From Luteibacter aegosomatis (lineage in GTDB: Bacteria; Pseudomonadota; Gammaproteobacteria; Xanthomonadales; Rhodanobacteraceae), in assembly GCF_023078455.1 (NCBI RefSeq), contig NZ_CP095740.1, positions 2,592,001-2,656,000 of the forward strand: a stretch of 64,000 nt of DNA. The letters run 5' to 3'. The notes under the pieces were generated by a model. The model was not told the DNA's origin, did not search any database, and saw only the letters and a program-made list of their open reading frames with translations. Positions 17,527-25,776 of the stretch are shown here, one piece after another; the stretch's first letter is position 1; each line of letters opens with the position of its first letter. Both the position numbers and the translations under genes were made by a program.

Positions 17527-19620
17527 ATGACCTCGGAAGATCGCCGTAATTTCCTGAAACTGTCACTTGGCGCGATGGCGGCCGGCGCGATGCCGGCGTC
17601 GATCCAGAAAGCGCTGGCGGCACCCGCGCTGCGCCGCACCGGCACGATCATGGACATCGAACACGTGGTGATCCTCATGCAGGAGAACCGCTCGTTCGAC
17701 CACTACTTCGGGAGCATGCGCGGCGTGCGCGGCTTCGGCGATCCGCGCCCCTTCACCCTGGCCAGCGGCAAGTCGGTGTGGCACCAGCCGCGTACGCCCG
17801 GCAGCGACGACGTGCTGCTGCCGTTCCGACCCGAGGCCGACGACCTCGGCCTGCAGTTCATCGAAGACCTGCCGCACGGCTGGAACGACACGCATGCGGC
17901 CTGGAACGCCGGCCGTTACGACGCCTGGGTGCCGAGCAAGGGCACCACGACCATGGCCTACCTCACTCGCGAAGACATCCCGTTCCACTACGCGCTGGCC
18001 GATGCATTCACCCTCTGCGACGCCTACCACTGCTCGCTGCTCACCTCGACCGACCCCAACCGCTACTACATGTGGACGGGCTACGTGGGCAACGACGGCA
18101 CGGGCGGCGGCCCGGTGATCGACAACGCCGAGAAGGGCTATGGCTGGACGACCTATCCCGAGCGCCTGGAAGCCGGCGGCGTCTCGTGGAAGATCTACCA
18201 GGACATCGGCGAAGGCCTCGATGCCGCCGGCTCCTGGGGCTGGACGCACAACCCGTACATCGGCAATTACGGCGACAACTCGCTGCTCTACTTCAACCCG
18301 TACCGCAACGCCCAGCCCGGCAGCGCGCTCTACGAGAAGGCACGCACCGGCACGAACGCCCTGTCGGGCCAGTCGCTGTTCGAGATCCTGCGGGCCGACG
18401 TGATGGCCGACAAGCTGCCGCAGGTGTCGTGGATCGCGGCTCCCGAGGCGTACACCGAGCACCCGAGCTGGCCGGCGAACTACGGCGCCTGGTACGTCGA
18501 TCAGGTACTCGACGCGCTCACCGCCAATCCCGAGGTGTGGGGCAAGACGGCGCTCTTCATCACCTATGACGAGAACGACGGCTTCTTCGACCACGTCGTG
18601 CCGCCGTATCCGCCCGCATCGCGTGACCAGGGCCTGTCGACGGTAAGCATCGACGGCGAGATCTACGCCGGCGGCCACGGCTTCACCACCGGCGCCTACG
18701 GCCTCGGTGTGCGCGTGCCGATGATGGTGGTCTCGCCGTGGAGCAAGGGCGGCTGGGTCTGTTCGGAAACCTACGACCACACCTCGATCATCCGTTTCCT
18801 CGAACGCCGTTTCGGCGTGCGCGAGCCGAACATCTCGGCGTGGCGCCGCGCGATCTGCGGCGACCTCACCAACGCCTTCGACTTCTCCCAACGCGACGCC
18901 GATGCCCCGCGCCTGCCCGCCACGACGGGCTACCGACCGGACCAGGGCAACCATGCGACCTTCCATCCGGTCGCGCCGTCGACGGGTCAGCGATTGCCCG
19001 AGCAGGAACCCGGTCGCCGCCGCGCCCGCGCGTTGCCCTACGCCGTCGACGTCACCGGCCGCCTCGACCTCGACGAAGGCCGCTACTGGATCGACTTCGA
19101 CAACACGGGCTCGGCCGGTGCGTTCTTCCACGTCTCCTCCGCCGCGCGTTCGGACGGTCCGTGGGCGTATACGGTCGAGGCGGGGAAGCGGCTTTCCGAC
19201 TATTGGACGAGCGCGTACAGCGGTAACGCCTACGACCTCACCGTGCACGGTCCGAACGGATTCCTGCGCCAGTTCGCCGGCACGCAGCCGTCGGGCGCCG
19301 GCGATCGGGATCGCATGGCGCTGCCCGAGGTGAGCATCGCGCATTCGGGTCTTCCGGGACTGCTTCGCGTGGTGCTGGAAAACCACGGCAGCCGTCCGTG
19401 CTTCGTCACCGTGAAGTCGAACGACTACGGCCGGCAACCGCCACGCCGCCACCTCCTGCTTCCGGGCGCGAGAATGGAAAGCCTCTGGGACATTCTCGGC
19501 AGCGACCACTGGTATGACCTCAGCGTCACCTGCGACACCGATCCGCGCTTCCTGCGCCGGTTGGCGGGGCATCGGGAGACCGGCAGGGCGTCGTTGAGCG
19601 ATCCGGCGTTGTCGCGCTGA
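17527..19620 (+). CDS. Tat-exported phosphocholine-type phospholipase C
   Basis: 697 aa. The N-terminus has a twin-arginine signal (EDRRNFLKLSLGAMAAGAMP), meaning folded export through Tat. Residues about 40-400 are the bacterial phosphoesterase domain, with VVILMQENRSFDHYFGSMRG near the start, HPSWPANYGAWYVD and TYDENDGFFDHVVPPYPP. The last 200 residues match the repeated C-terminal module of PlcH/PlcN-type enzymes (AGAFFHVSS, LRVVLENHGSRP). It should hydrolyse phosphatidylcholine or related phospholipids outside the cell. The Shine-Dalgarno AAGGGTGAG precedes the ATG. The 17306-17526 gap separates it from the divergent acetyltransferase gene and should hold both promoters. Confidence 0.92.
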   Translation: MTSEDRRNFLKLSLGAMAAGAMPASIQKALAAPALRRTGTIMDIEHVVILMQENRSFDHYFGSMRGVRGFGDPRPFTLASGKSVWHQPRTPGSDDVLLPFRPEADDLGLQFIEDLPHGWNDTHAAWNAGRYDAWVPSKGTTTMAYLTREDIPFHYALADAFTLCDAYHCSLLTSTDPNRYYMWTGYVGNDGTGGGPVIDNAEKGYGWTTYPERLEAGGVSWKIYQDIGEGLDAAGSWGWTHNPYIGNYGDNSLLYFNPYRNAQPGSALYEKARTGTNALSGQSLFEILRADVMADKLPQVSWIAAPEAYTEHPSWPANYGAWYVDQVLDALTANPEVWGKTALFITYDENDGFFDHVVPPYPPASRDQGLSTVSIDGEIYAGGHGFTTGAYGLGVRVPMMVVSPWSKGGWVCSETYDHTSIIRFLERRFGVREPNISAWRRAICGDLTNAFDFSQRDADAPRLPATTGYRPDQGNHATFHPVAPSTGQRLPEQEPGRRRARALPYAVDVTGRLDLDEGRYWIDFDNTGSAGAFFHVSSAARSDGPWAYTVEAGKRLSDYWTSAYSGNAYDLTVHGPNGFLRQFAGTQPSGAGDRDRMALPEVSIAHSGLPGLLRVVLENHGSRPCFVTVKSNDYGRQPPRRHLLLPGARMESLWDILGSDHWYDLSVTCDTDPRFLRRLAGHRETGRASLSDPALSR

Positions 19621-19652
19621 TCCGATAGATGCCATTCACGCAATGAAGCTCT

Positions 19653-20537
19653 TTACTCGAAAAGGGAATCGATGTGCTCCATCCACTTCTTGCGGCGCTC
19701 AACAGTGGACGACTTAGTTTCTTTCGCCATCGCATCCAGCAATGCTTTTCTTGCATTCTCTCGAATATAGGGATGTAGATACTTAATGGTTACAATTGTA
19801 TTATTTTCTTTTCGCGTTCGCGCATCGACAAGGCCAGCCGCCCCCATGCTTACTAAGTAGCCTCTGAAGTAATCGGCCCATGAAGCCAAGCCTTCCGGTC
19901 GCAAAGACGCCAGATCCAGATCTTTTCCCCTCTCCTCTGCTCTAGATGCAGCAAAGCAGAGCATCATACCGGCGGGCGACGAGTCTTCAAGGAAGTTTTG
20001 TACGAAGGTAGTGTTAAAAGTCCCTTCTTCTTCACGCTCGACACCGTTCTGCGATAGATTGTCTGCCTGTGTCGCCATCGCCTTGAGTGAATCATCGAGC
20101 GCGTTAAAACGATCCGGAATCTGCCCGAGTAAGTCTCGGATAGACTCGTGCTGATCTTTAATCCTAGTGAGGTTATCGGAAATTTCTCCGGAAACCACTC
20201 TCAATCGCTCCTGCTCATCTTCCATACTCTTCGCCTGAGCCTCCCCTGAGGAAACCAGCGCCCTCATTATTTCTTTCGAATGTTGGATCTCTCGCGAAAT
20301 AGCGCCTAGGCTACCTAAGCTCTGCGCCAGACCCGAATTAGCTACGAAGGAATAGATTATCGCAACTAGGCCGAGCATTAACGACGTAATGGTCGCGACA
20401 TTGGTAAGATAGGTTGTGAAATCTGGCACCCCCATCCAGTAGAGGACGCTCAGGTTGATAATGACCAACACTGCGAGAATGCCGCAATAAATAAAGTGAA
20501 GCCTGAGTCGCTCATACGCTACAAATTCGGTGCTCAT
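19653..20537 (-). CDS. Unrecognised membrane-anchored coiled-coil protein, low GC
   Basis: 294 aa, with a good Shine-Dalgarno (GGGGGAG) before the ATG at 20537. Two hydrophobic segments near residues 13-35 and 43-67 make an N-terminal hairpin anchor. A charged, probably coiled-coil stretch follows from about 75 to 165 (ISREIQHSKEIMRALVSSG, then SMEDEQERLRVVSGEISDNL). A soluble C-terminal domain spans about 175-290. I recognise no family. The gene is clearly poorer in G+C than the genes on both sides, a sign of horizontal acquisition. It is not obviously part of an operon: 91 bp separate it from the GH78 stop upstream, and the phospholipase gene is convergent. Confidence 0.7.
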   Translation of the reverse strand: MSTEFVAYERLRLHFIYCGILAVLVIINLSVLYWMGVPDFTTYLTNVATITSLMLGLVAIIYSFVANSGLAQSLGSLGAISREIQHSKEIMRALVSSGEAQAKSMEDEQERLRVVSGEISDNLTRIKDQHESIRDLLGQIPDRFNALDDSLKAMATQADNLSQNGVEREEEGTFNTTFVQNFLEDSSPAGMMLCFAASRAEERGKDLDLASLRPEGLASWADYFRGYLVSMGAAGLVDARTRKENNTIVTIKYLHPYIRENARKALLDAMAKETKSSTVERRKKWMEHIDSLFE

Positions 20538-20628
20538 GACTCCCCCTTAAAGACGTTTCTTGTTTGATTCCAACTCTACCTCATCAACGGCGGGGTGCTC
20601 CACTCATCAACTGAGTAAGTGTCAGCAC

Positions 20629-23172
20629 CTATCGCAGGCGAAGCACATGCCTCCCGCTGCCGAAAACGACTTCGGTTTTCCCCGGAAGCCCGACGGACGC
20701 TTGTGCCCCCACCGGCACCACCACGTCGATGGTCACCTCGCGTCCGTCCCTGCGCCAGGCCACCGACGCCTCGCCATAAGGCGTCATCACCGCCGCCGAG
20801 GCATGGTCCAGCCATGCCGTCAGCGCGGGTTTCACCCCGATGCGTTTCCAGCCGGGCGCCAGCGGCCGCAGTCCCGCCACGTCCTCGAACAGCCAATCGT
20901 CGACGGTGCCGAGGAAATAATGCCCGCGCGAGCGCGACGCGAGTTTCCAGTGTTCCCAGAGACTCGTGGCTCCGTTCGCGCGCCAGAAGCCCCAGCTCGG
21001 AAAGCTGACCTGCGTGGCGATGGCCCACGCCTCGTCCGCATGCCCCGTAGCCGTGAGTACGGGAAGGATCAGCTTGGTGGCGAGCGCACCGGTGTCCAGG
21101 TGATCGCCCCGGGACTTCGCATCGGCCGCGACGCCGGCGGCCACGCGATCACGAAGTGCGTGCGGAACGAGTCCGAAACCGAGCGCCAGGAGCTGGTGGG
21201 CCTGCCGGTATCCCCGGTCGTTCTCGCCGCGGTAATGGTCGCCGTCGAGGAAACGCCGGTTGAACGCGTCCCGCACCTTCGCCGCCATGCCGTCGAAACG
21301 CGCGGCGGCCACGGCATCACCCTTGAGGCGATACATGTCGGCCACGGTGCGTTCCATGCGATACAGGTAGGCCGTCGCGGCGACACGCTTGTCCTCCGGC
21401 GCGTTCTCGCCGGCCGGATCGGTCTCGGGACTCACCCAATCGCCCAGTTCGGTATCGGCGATACCGCCGGGCGAACGCGCGTCTTCCATGGCGACGTAAC
21501 CGGCGATGCCATCGAGGTGTTCGTCGATCGGCCCACGGTCGCCGGCATACGTCCACAACGACCACGGCACGAGCACGTAGGCGGCGTGCCAGGTGGGCGC
21601 GCGCACGTCGCCCCAACCGGGGTTCGGCGCGATCAGCAGCGGCGCGCCCTGCGCGTTGCGCGCATCGGCGATGTCCCGCACCCACTTGGCGAGCAGGCGG
21701 CTCGCGTCGAAGTTACGCAGGAACATGTCGGCACCGAGCATGCCGTCGCCCGTCCAGCCGTTCTTCTCGTACATCGGCGTGTCGGTGGGGATGCCGTACA
21801 GGTTGTTGAGCATGGTGTCGACCGCGGCACGATGGATCCAGTTCAGCAGGTCGTTGCTGCTGTCGAACCGTCCCGTGACCGCGACATCGCTATGCACGAC
21901 CTGCGCTTTTACCGCGTCGAGGGACGGCCTGCCCGGCCAGCCTTCGACCTGCACGTAACGAAATCCCTTGTAGGAAAAACGCGGATGCCAACGCGTGCGT
22001 CCCCCGGCCAGCGTCAGGCGATCGGTCTGGAAGCCCTGCTTGAAATAGTGATGTTCGTCGCGCGCATCGACCGTACCGTCGGACATGAGCTTTTCGCCAT
22101 AGCGGGCGACGACCGTGCTACCTGCCGGCCCGCTGGCGTCGAACGCCGCCCATCCGGCGATGACGCGCGGAAAGGCGAACACGAACACGCCCGGCTTCGG
22201 TTCGCTGACCGAGGTCGCGTCCAGCGTGGACACGATGCGGATCGGCGGTTCGATCTGCGCCGCCAGGCGTCCCGCCGGTGCGGGCAGTTCGGCCGCGGGC
22301 TTCCATGCGCGGGGCGTCGCGCGACGGGCATCGTAGTGCTCGCCGCCGTACAGGTCGTCGAGCACGGTGGGACCGTCGGCCAGCTGCCAATCGTGACCCG
22401 TCGCGACGTCCTCGACGCGGCCGTCCGCATGGACGATGCGCAGCAAGGCACGGAAGCGCGGCTGACCATGCCAGGGGGCTCGCTCCCAATGCCAAACGTT
22501 CGGGTTGGTGAGGCCGAAGAAGCCGCGACCGAGCTCGACGCCCAGCGTATGCGACCCCGGTGTGAGCGACAGTTCGGTCGCCACGACCTCCACGCGCTTG
22601 CCGTAGTCGGTGAAGCCCGGTGAGAGCACCGCGTCGCCGACCGCCCGACCGTCGAGCGTGACGTCGGCATACCCGCCGGCGGCCACGTAGAGCATGGCGC
22701 GCACGACCTGGCCCTCGGTATGGAAGGTCTTCCTCAACAACGGGGCCGCGAGATCGTTCGCGTCGGCCTTGCCGATCCAACGTGCGACCGCCCATTGCGA
22801 GTCATCCAGAGCGGTATCGAAATGCGATGCGGTGGAGGCGTCACCCTCTGAGGTATGCACGTCCACGCGCCAGTCGTAGTGTTCGCCGGCACGAAGCGCC
22901 GGTCCCGCATAGGCCACGTCGAACGACCGGTCGGAACGCACCTCACCGCTATCCCAGACCGTATTTCCGCCCTGCCCGACCACGAGCCGATAACCGGTCT
23001 GCACCGTGCCGTTGCGTGACGCCCGCACGATCCACGAAAAACGCGGCCGCGCCACGTCCACGTAGGTTGGGGCATCCATTCGCTCGACGCGCGGTTGCAC
23101 CAGCGTCGCGGCACCGGCCGGCAAGGCGAAGAAAAGACACGGAAGGACGAGGACGCGCGCGCCCCTACCCAT
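20629..23172 (-). CDS. GH78 alpha-L-rhamnosidase, exported
   Basis: 847 aa with an N-terminal signal peptide (ARVLVLPCLFFALPAGAAT). An N-terminal fibronectin-like region (PRFSWIVRA) is followed by beta-sandwich domains and the (alpha/alpha)6 barrel. The barrel holds the family's catalytic block DTPMYEKNGWTGDGMLGADM near residues 460-480. The end has the usual C-terminal beta-sandwich (GWKRIGVKPAL, VSLPGKTEVVF-like). It should release terminal alpha-L-rhamnose from plant glycans, flavonoid glycosides or bacterial polysaccharides. The start overlaps the end of the nitronate monooxygenase gene by 8 bp, so the two are translationally coupled. Confidence 0.9.
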   Translation of the reverse strand: MGRGARVLVLPCLFFALPAGAATLVQPRVERMDAPTYVDVARPRFSWIVRASRNGTVQTGYRLVVGQGGNTVWDSGEVRSDRSFDVAYAGPALRAGEHYDWRVDVHTSEGDASTASHFDTALDDSQWAVARWIGKADANDLAAPLLRKTFHTEGQVVRAMLYVAAGGYADVTLDGRAVGDAVLSPGFTDYGKRVEVVATELSLTPGSHTLGVELGRGFFGLTNPNVWHWERAPWHGQPRFRALLRIVHADGRVEDVATGHDWQLADGPTVLDDLYGGEHYDARRATPRAWKPAAELPAPAGRLAAQIEPPIRIVSTLDATSVSEPKPGVFVFAFPRVIAGWAAFDASGPAGSTVVARYGEKLMSDGTVDARDEHHYFKQGFQTDRLTLAGGRTRWHPRFSYKGFRYVQVEGWPGRPSLDAVKAQVVHSDVAVTGRFDSSNDLLNWIHRAAVDTMLNNLYGIPTDTPMYEKNGWTGDGMLGADMFLRNFDASRLLAKWVRDIADARNAQGAPLLIAPNPGWGDVRAPTWHAAYVLVPWSLWTYAGDRGPIDEHLDGIAGYVAMEDARSPGGIADTELGDWVSPETDPAGENAPEDKRVAATAYLYRMERTVADMYRLKGDAVAAARFDGMAAKVRDAFNRRFLDGDHYRGENDRGYRQAHQLLALGFGLVPHALRDRVAAGVAADAKSRGDHLDTGALATKLILPVLTATGHADEAWAIATQVSFPSWGFWRANGATSLWEHWKLASRSRGHYFLGTVDDWLFEDVAGLRPLAPGWKRIGVKPALTAWLDHASAAVMTPYGEASVAWRRDGREVTIDVVVPVGAQASVGLPGKTEVVFGSGRHVLRLR

Positions 23173-24220
23173 GTGCCGCGTCGCCGAGGTAGCGGGTCAG
23201 CTCGGCCGAGGTCATGTCCCTCGCGAGGGCGGCGGCCTGCCCCGCCCACATGTTGCTGAAGTCCGGTTCGTTCACTTTCTCCGTCACTGCGCGCAGCGGT
23301 ACCAGAGCGGCCGCCGCGGTCGGAAACGCCGGCGCCACGTCGGACAGGGGCCCGACCTCGCGCATCAGGCGGTTGAGGATGCCGCGCGCCGGGCGGCCGG
23401 TGAAGACGTTGGTCACCGCCGTGCCGTCGTCGGTCGCCGCATGGAGGGCTTCACGATGGAACGCCGTGATCCTGGCCTCGGGAGTGAAAAGATATGCCGT
23501 GCCCACCTGGACGGCCGATGCGCCGAGCGCGAACGCGGCTCGCACGCCGCGCGGATCGGCGATGCCGCCGGCGGCGATCACCGGAACCGCCACCGCGTCG
23601 ACCACCTGCGGCACGAGCGCCATCGTGCCCACCTGGGTCGCCATGTCGTCGCCGAGGAAATTGCCGCGATGGCCGCCCGCCTCGTAACCCATGGCGATGA
23701 CGGCATCGACATCGCGCGCGGCCAGCCATCGCGCTTCGGCCACCGTCGTGGCGGACGCGATCACCTTCGCCCCCGTGCGCTTCACGCGATCGAGCAACGC
23801 CCCCTGCGGCAAACCGAAGTGGAAGCTCACCACCTCGGGCCGATAGGCCTCGACGAGCGCACAGTACGCCTCGTCGAACGGCGCCCGTCCCCCGGCCGGC
23901 AACGGCGCGGCGGGATCGAGTCCGCGCTCGACGTAATAAGGCGCGAGCGTCGCGCGCCAGGCCATCTGCGCGGCGGGATCGGGCGGCGGCGCGGTGTGCG
24001 CGAAGAAGTTGAGGTTGATCGGCTTCGTCGTGGCGATGCGAATCGTCTCCAGCGCCGCCGTCATCTGCTCTACCGACAACGCCGCGCCGGGCAACGAGCC
24101 GAGGCCGCCGGCCTCGCTCGCCGCGATCACCATGTCCGGCGTGGTCGCCCCGGCCATGGGCGCTTGCACGATGGGCCGCTCGATGCCGAACAGCTCCAGG
24201 ATGCGGTTGTTTTGGGCCAT
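23165..24220 (-). CDS. Nitronate monooxygenase (2-nitropropane dioxygenase family)
   Basis: 351 aa from the ATG at 24220 (MAQNNRILELFGIERPIVQAPMAG). The TIM-barrel FMN enzyme signature is present: QAPMAGATTP near residue 20, FHFGLP near 135, the catalytic region GYEAGGHRGNF near 185 and VPVIAAGGIADPRGVRAAFA near 225. FMN-dependent oxidation of alkyl nitronates is the family reaction; the physiological substrate is often unclear. It sits between the tautomerase gene (31 bp upstream) and the rhamnosidase gene (8-bp overlap), so the three form one operon. Confidence 0.88.
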   Translation of the reverse strand: MAQNNRILELFGIERPIVQAPMAGATTPDMVIAASEAGGLGSLPGAALSVEQMTAALETIRIATTKPINLNFFAHTAPPPDPAAQMAWRATLAPYYVERGLDPAAPLPAGGRAPFDEAYCALVEAYRPEVVSFHFGLPQGALLDRVKRTGAKVIASATTVAEARWLAARDVDAVIAMGYEAGGHRGNFLGDDMATQVGTMALVPQVVDAVAVPVIAAGGIADPRGVRAAFALGASAVQVGTAYLFTPEARITAFHREALHAATDDGTAVTNVFTGRPARGILNRLMREVGPLSDVAPAFPTAAAALVPLRAVTEKVNEPDFSNMWAGQAAALARDMTSAELTRYLGDAAHG

Positions 24221-24251
24221 CGCGTTCACCCCGTGTGGTTGACCCGAAAGC

Positions 24252-24491
24252 TTACTTTGACTCGGCATCGAGCTGTTGCTGCCGGTATTCCGGCGTGGTG
24301 ACGCCACCCACGCCCCAGTTCTCCAGTTCCACCTCCTCGATCACCACGAAGGTGGCGCTCAACGGCTTTCCCATGACGTCGAGAAGCAGCTCGCTCACGC
24401 CCTTGATGAGGGCCTTTTTCTGTTCCGGGGTGGTGGCGCTCGCGCCCGGCGCGGTGCCTTCGCGGGTCACCTTGATGTTCACGTACGGCAT
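24252..24491 (-). CDS. 4-oxalocrotonate tautomerase-like enzyme
   Basis: 79 aa. The ATG at 24491 is chosen because AGGAGGAGAA lies just upstream and because translation from it places the catalytic amino-terminal proline at residue 2 (MPYVNIKVTREG). The usual helix TPEQKKALIKGVSELLLDVMG follows. Members of this family use Pro-1 as the general base in keto-enol isomerisation. First gene of a tautomerase-nitronate monooxygenase-rhamnosidase operon, divergent from a LysR regulator. Confidence 0.9.
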   Translation of the reverse strand: MPYVNIKVTREGTAPGASATTPEQKKALIKGVSELLLDVMGKPLSATFVVIEEVELENWGVGGVTTPEYRQQQLDAESK

Positions 24492-24508
24492 GTCCGTTCT
24501 CCTCCTGT

Positions 24509-24525
24509 GGGAGCGGGTCGCTCCC
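24509..24525. repeat. Short perfect palindrome related to the REP core
   Basis: GGGAGCG-GGT-CGCTCCC has 7-bp arms and a 3-bp centre. It shares the string GTGGGAGCGG with the long repeat at 29077-29249, so it may be a decayed half repeat. It lies in the tautomerase/LysR divergent gap and could also be an operator. Confidence 0.45.
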
Positions 24526-24582
24526 CGTCGATACACAGTCTAGGCACGTCCGGGCATGCGGAGAATTCGCTAATATCGAGCA

Positions 24583-25470
24583 ATGACTGAGCAGAAACGC
24601 ACAGATCCCGACTGGCAGGACCTCCGCGTCTTCCTGGCGCTGGGACGGCACGGCAGCCTTTCCGCCGCCGCCCGCGCCCTGGCGGTAAACCACGCCACCG
24701 TAGCCCGGCGCATCCAGTCGCTGGAGGCGAGTCTCGGCGAGAAGCTGGTCGAACGGCGTCCCGACGGCTACGTGCTCACGCCCGCCGGAGTCCGTACGTT
24801 GTCCGCCGCCGGCGACATGGAAACCGCCGTGCAGACCCTCGGGCGTGGCGACGGCGACGACGCGCCGCGCGGCACCGTCCGCGTCAACGCACCCCCGGGG
24901 CTGTCGCAGGGATTCCTCATCGAACGACTGGCCGAGTTGCCACTGCGCCATCCAGGGCTCGACATCGACCTCGCCACGGACCTGCGCTCGGTCAGCCTGG
25001 AACGTCACGAAACGGATATCGCCATACGCGTGGATCGTCCGCTGGACGGCGACTTCGTCGCCCGCCCGCTGGGCCGCATGGCCTATGGTTTCTACGGCAC
25101 GCCTTCGCTGTGCGAACGCATGGCGAACGGCGCGCCGCCGGTGTTCATCGGTTTCAACGAAGCGAACGCCTATCTTCCCGAGGCGGCGTGGCTGTCGCGG
25201 GAATACCCGCAGGCACGCATCGCCTTCCGCGCGAACAACCAGTTCGCCCAGGCGACGGCCGCGCGCTCGGGCGTGGGGCTCGCGTTGTTGCCGCATTACA
25301 TCGGGCGGCAGGTAACGGAACTGCGTTCGTGCGAGATGCCCGCGGTGCCGCCCGCTCGGGACATATGGGTGTTGACGCGCCGGCAGGACCGGAAGGATCT
25401 ACCGATACGCGTGGTCGTGGAGCATGTGACGAAGGCCTTTGCCGACGAGAAGGGATCGTTCGAAGCGTGA
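24583..25470 (+). CDS. LysR-family transcriptional regulator
   Basis: 295 aa. The N-terminal winged helix-turn-helix is complete (LGRHGSLSAAARALAVNHATVARRI near residues 18-42, SLEASLGEKLVERR). The effector-binding domain starts around residue 95 (GTVRVNAPPGLSQGFLIERL). It is transcribed away from the tautomerase/nitronate monooxygenase/rhamnosidase operon and most likely controls it. There is no clear Shine-Dalgarno. A -10-like TAATAT (24571-24576) ends 6 bp before the ATG, so the message may be nearly leaderless. Confidence 0.9.
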   Translation: MTEQKRTDPDWQDLRVFLALGRHGSLSAAARALAVNHATVARRIQSLEASLGEKLVERRPDGYVLTPAGVRTLSAAGDMETAVQTLGRGDGDDAPRGTVRVNAPPGLSQGFLIERLAELPLRHPGLDIDLATDLRSVSLERHETDIAIRVDRPLDGDFVARPLGRMAYGFYGTPSLCERMANGAPPVFIGFNEANAYLPEAAWLSREYPQARIAFRANNQFAQATAARSGVGLALLPHYIGRQVTELRSCEMPAVPPARDIWVLTRRQDRKDLPIRVVVEHVTKAFADEKGSFEA

Positions 25471-25563
25471 CGCGTGCACGAAACGCCGTTTTCCCGTCGC
25501 GTTCCCCGCCCGGACGACGAAGCGTACAATCCTTGAGTCATTCAGCCGGCGGGGGGCATCCGA

Positions 25564-25776
25564 ATGGATCGCAAGCACTACTGGTTCGGCCGCAAACGCG
25601 TCGGCATCGGGTTCGGTCCCATCGCCTGGCAAGGCTGGGTGTTGATCCTCGCTTACATCGTCGCCATGCGCTCGATCGCCTGGTTCACGCCGCATCCCGA
25701 ACACGCCGTGCTGATGATCGCGGCATCCGCCGTCGCGCTCGGCCTCGCCCTTTGGAAATTTCATCCCCGTGCGTAA
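25564..25776 (+). CDS. Small membrane protein with two transmembrane segments
   Basis: 70 aa; GGGGGG before the ATG gives a good ribosome site. Two hydrophobic helices (AWQGWVLILAYIVAMRSIAW and HAVLMIAASAVALGLALW) flank a short loop, with a basic N-terminus (MDRKHYWFGRKRVG). I do not recognise the family. Its stop overlaps the GH97 start by 8 bp, so the two are probably co-translated. Confidence 0.7.
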   Translation: MDRKHYWFGRKRVGIGFGPIAWQGWVLILAYIVAMRSIAWFTPHPEHAVLMIAASAVALGLALWKFHPRA

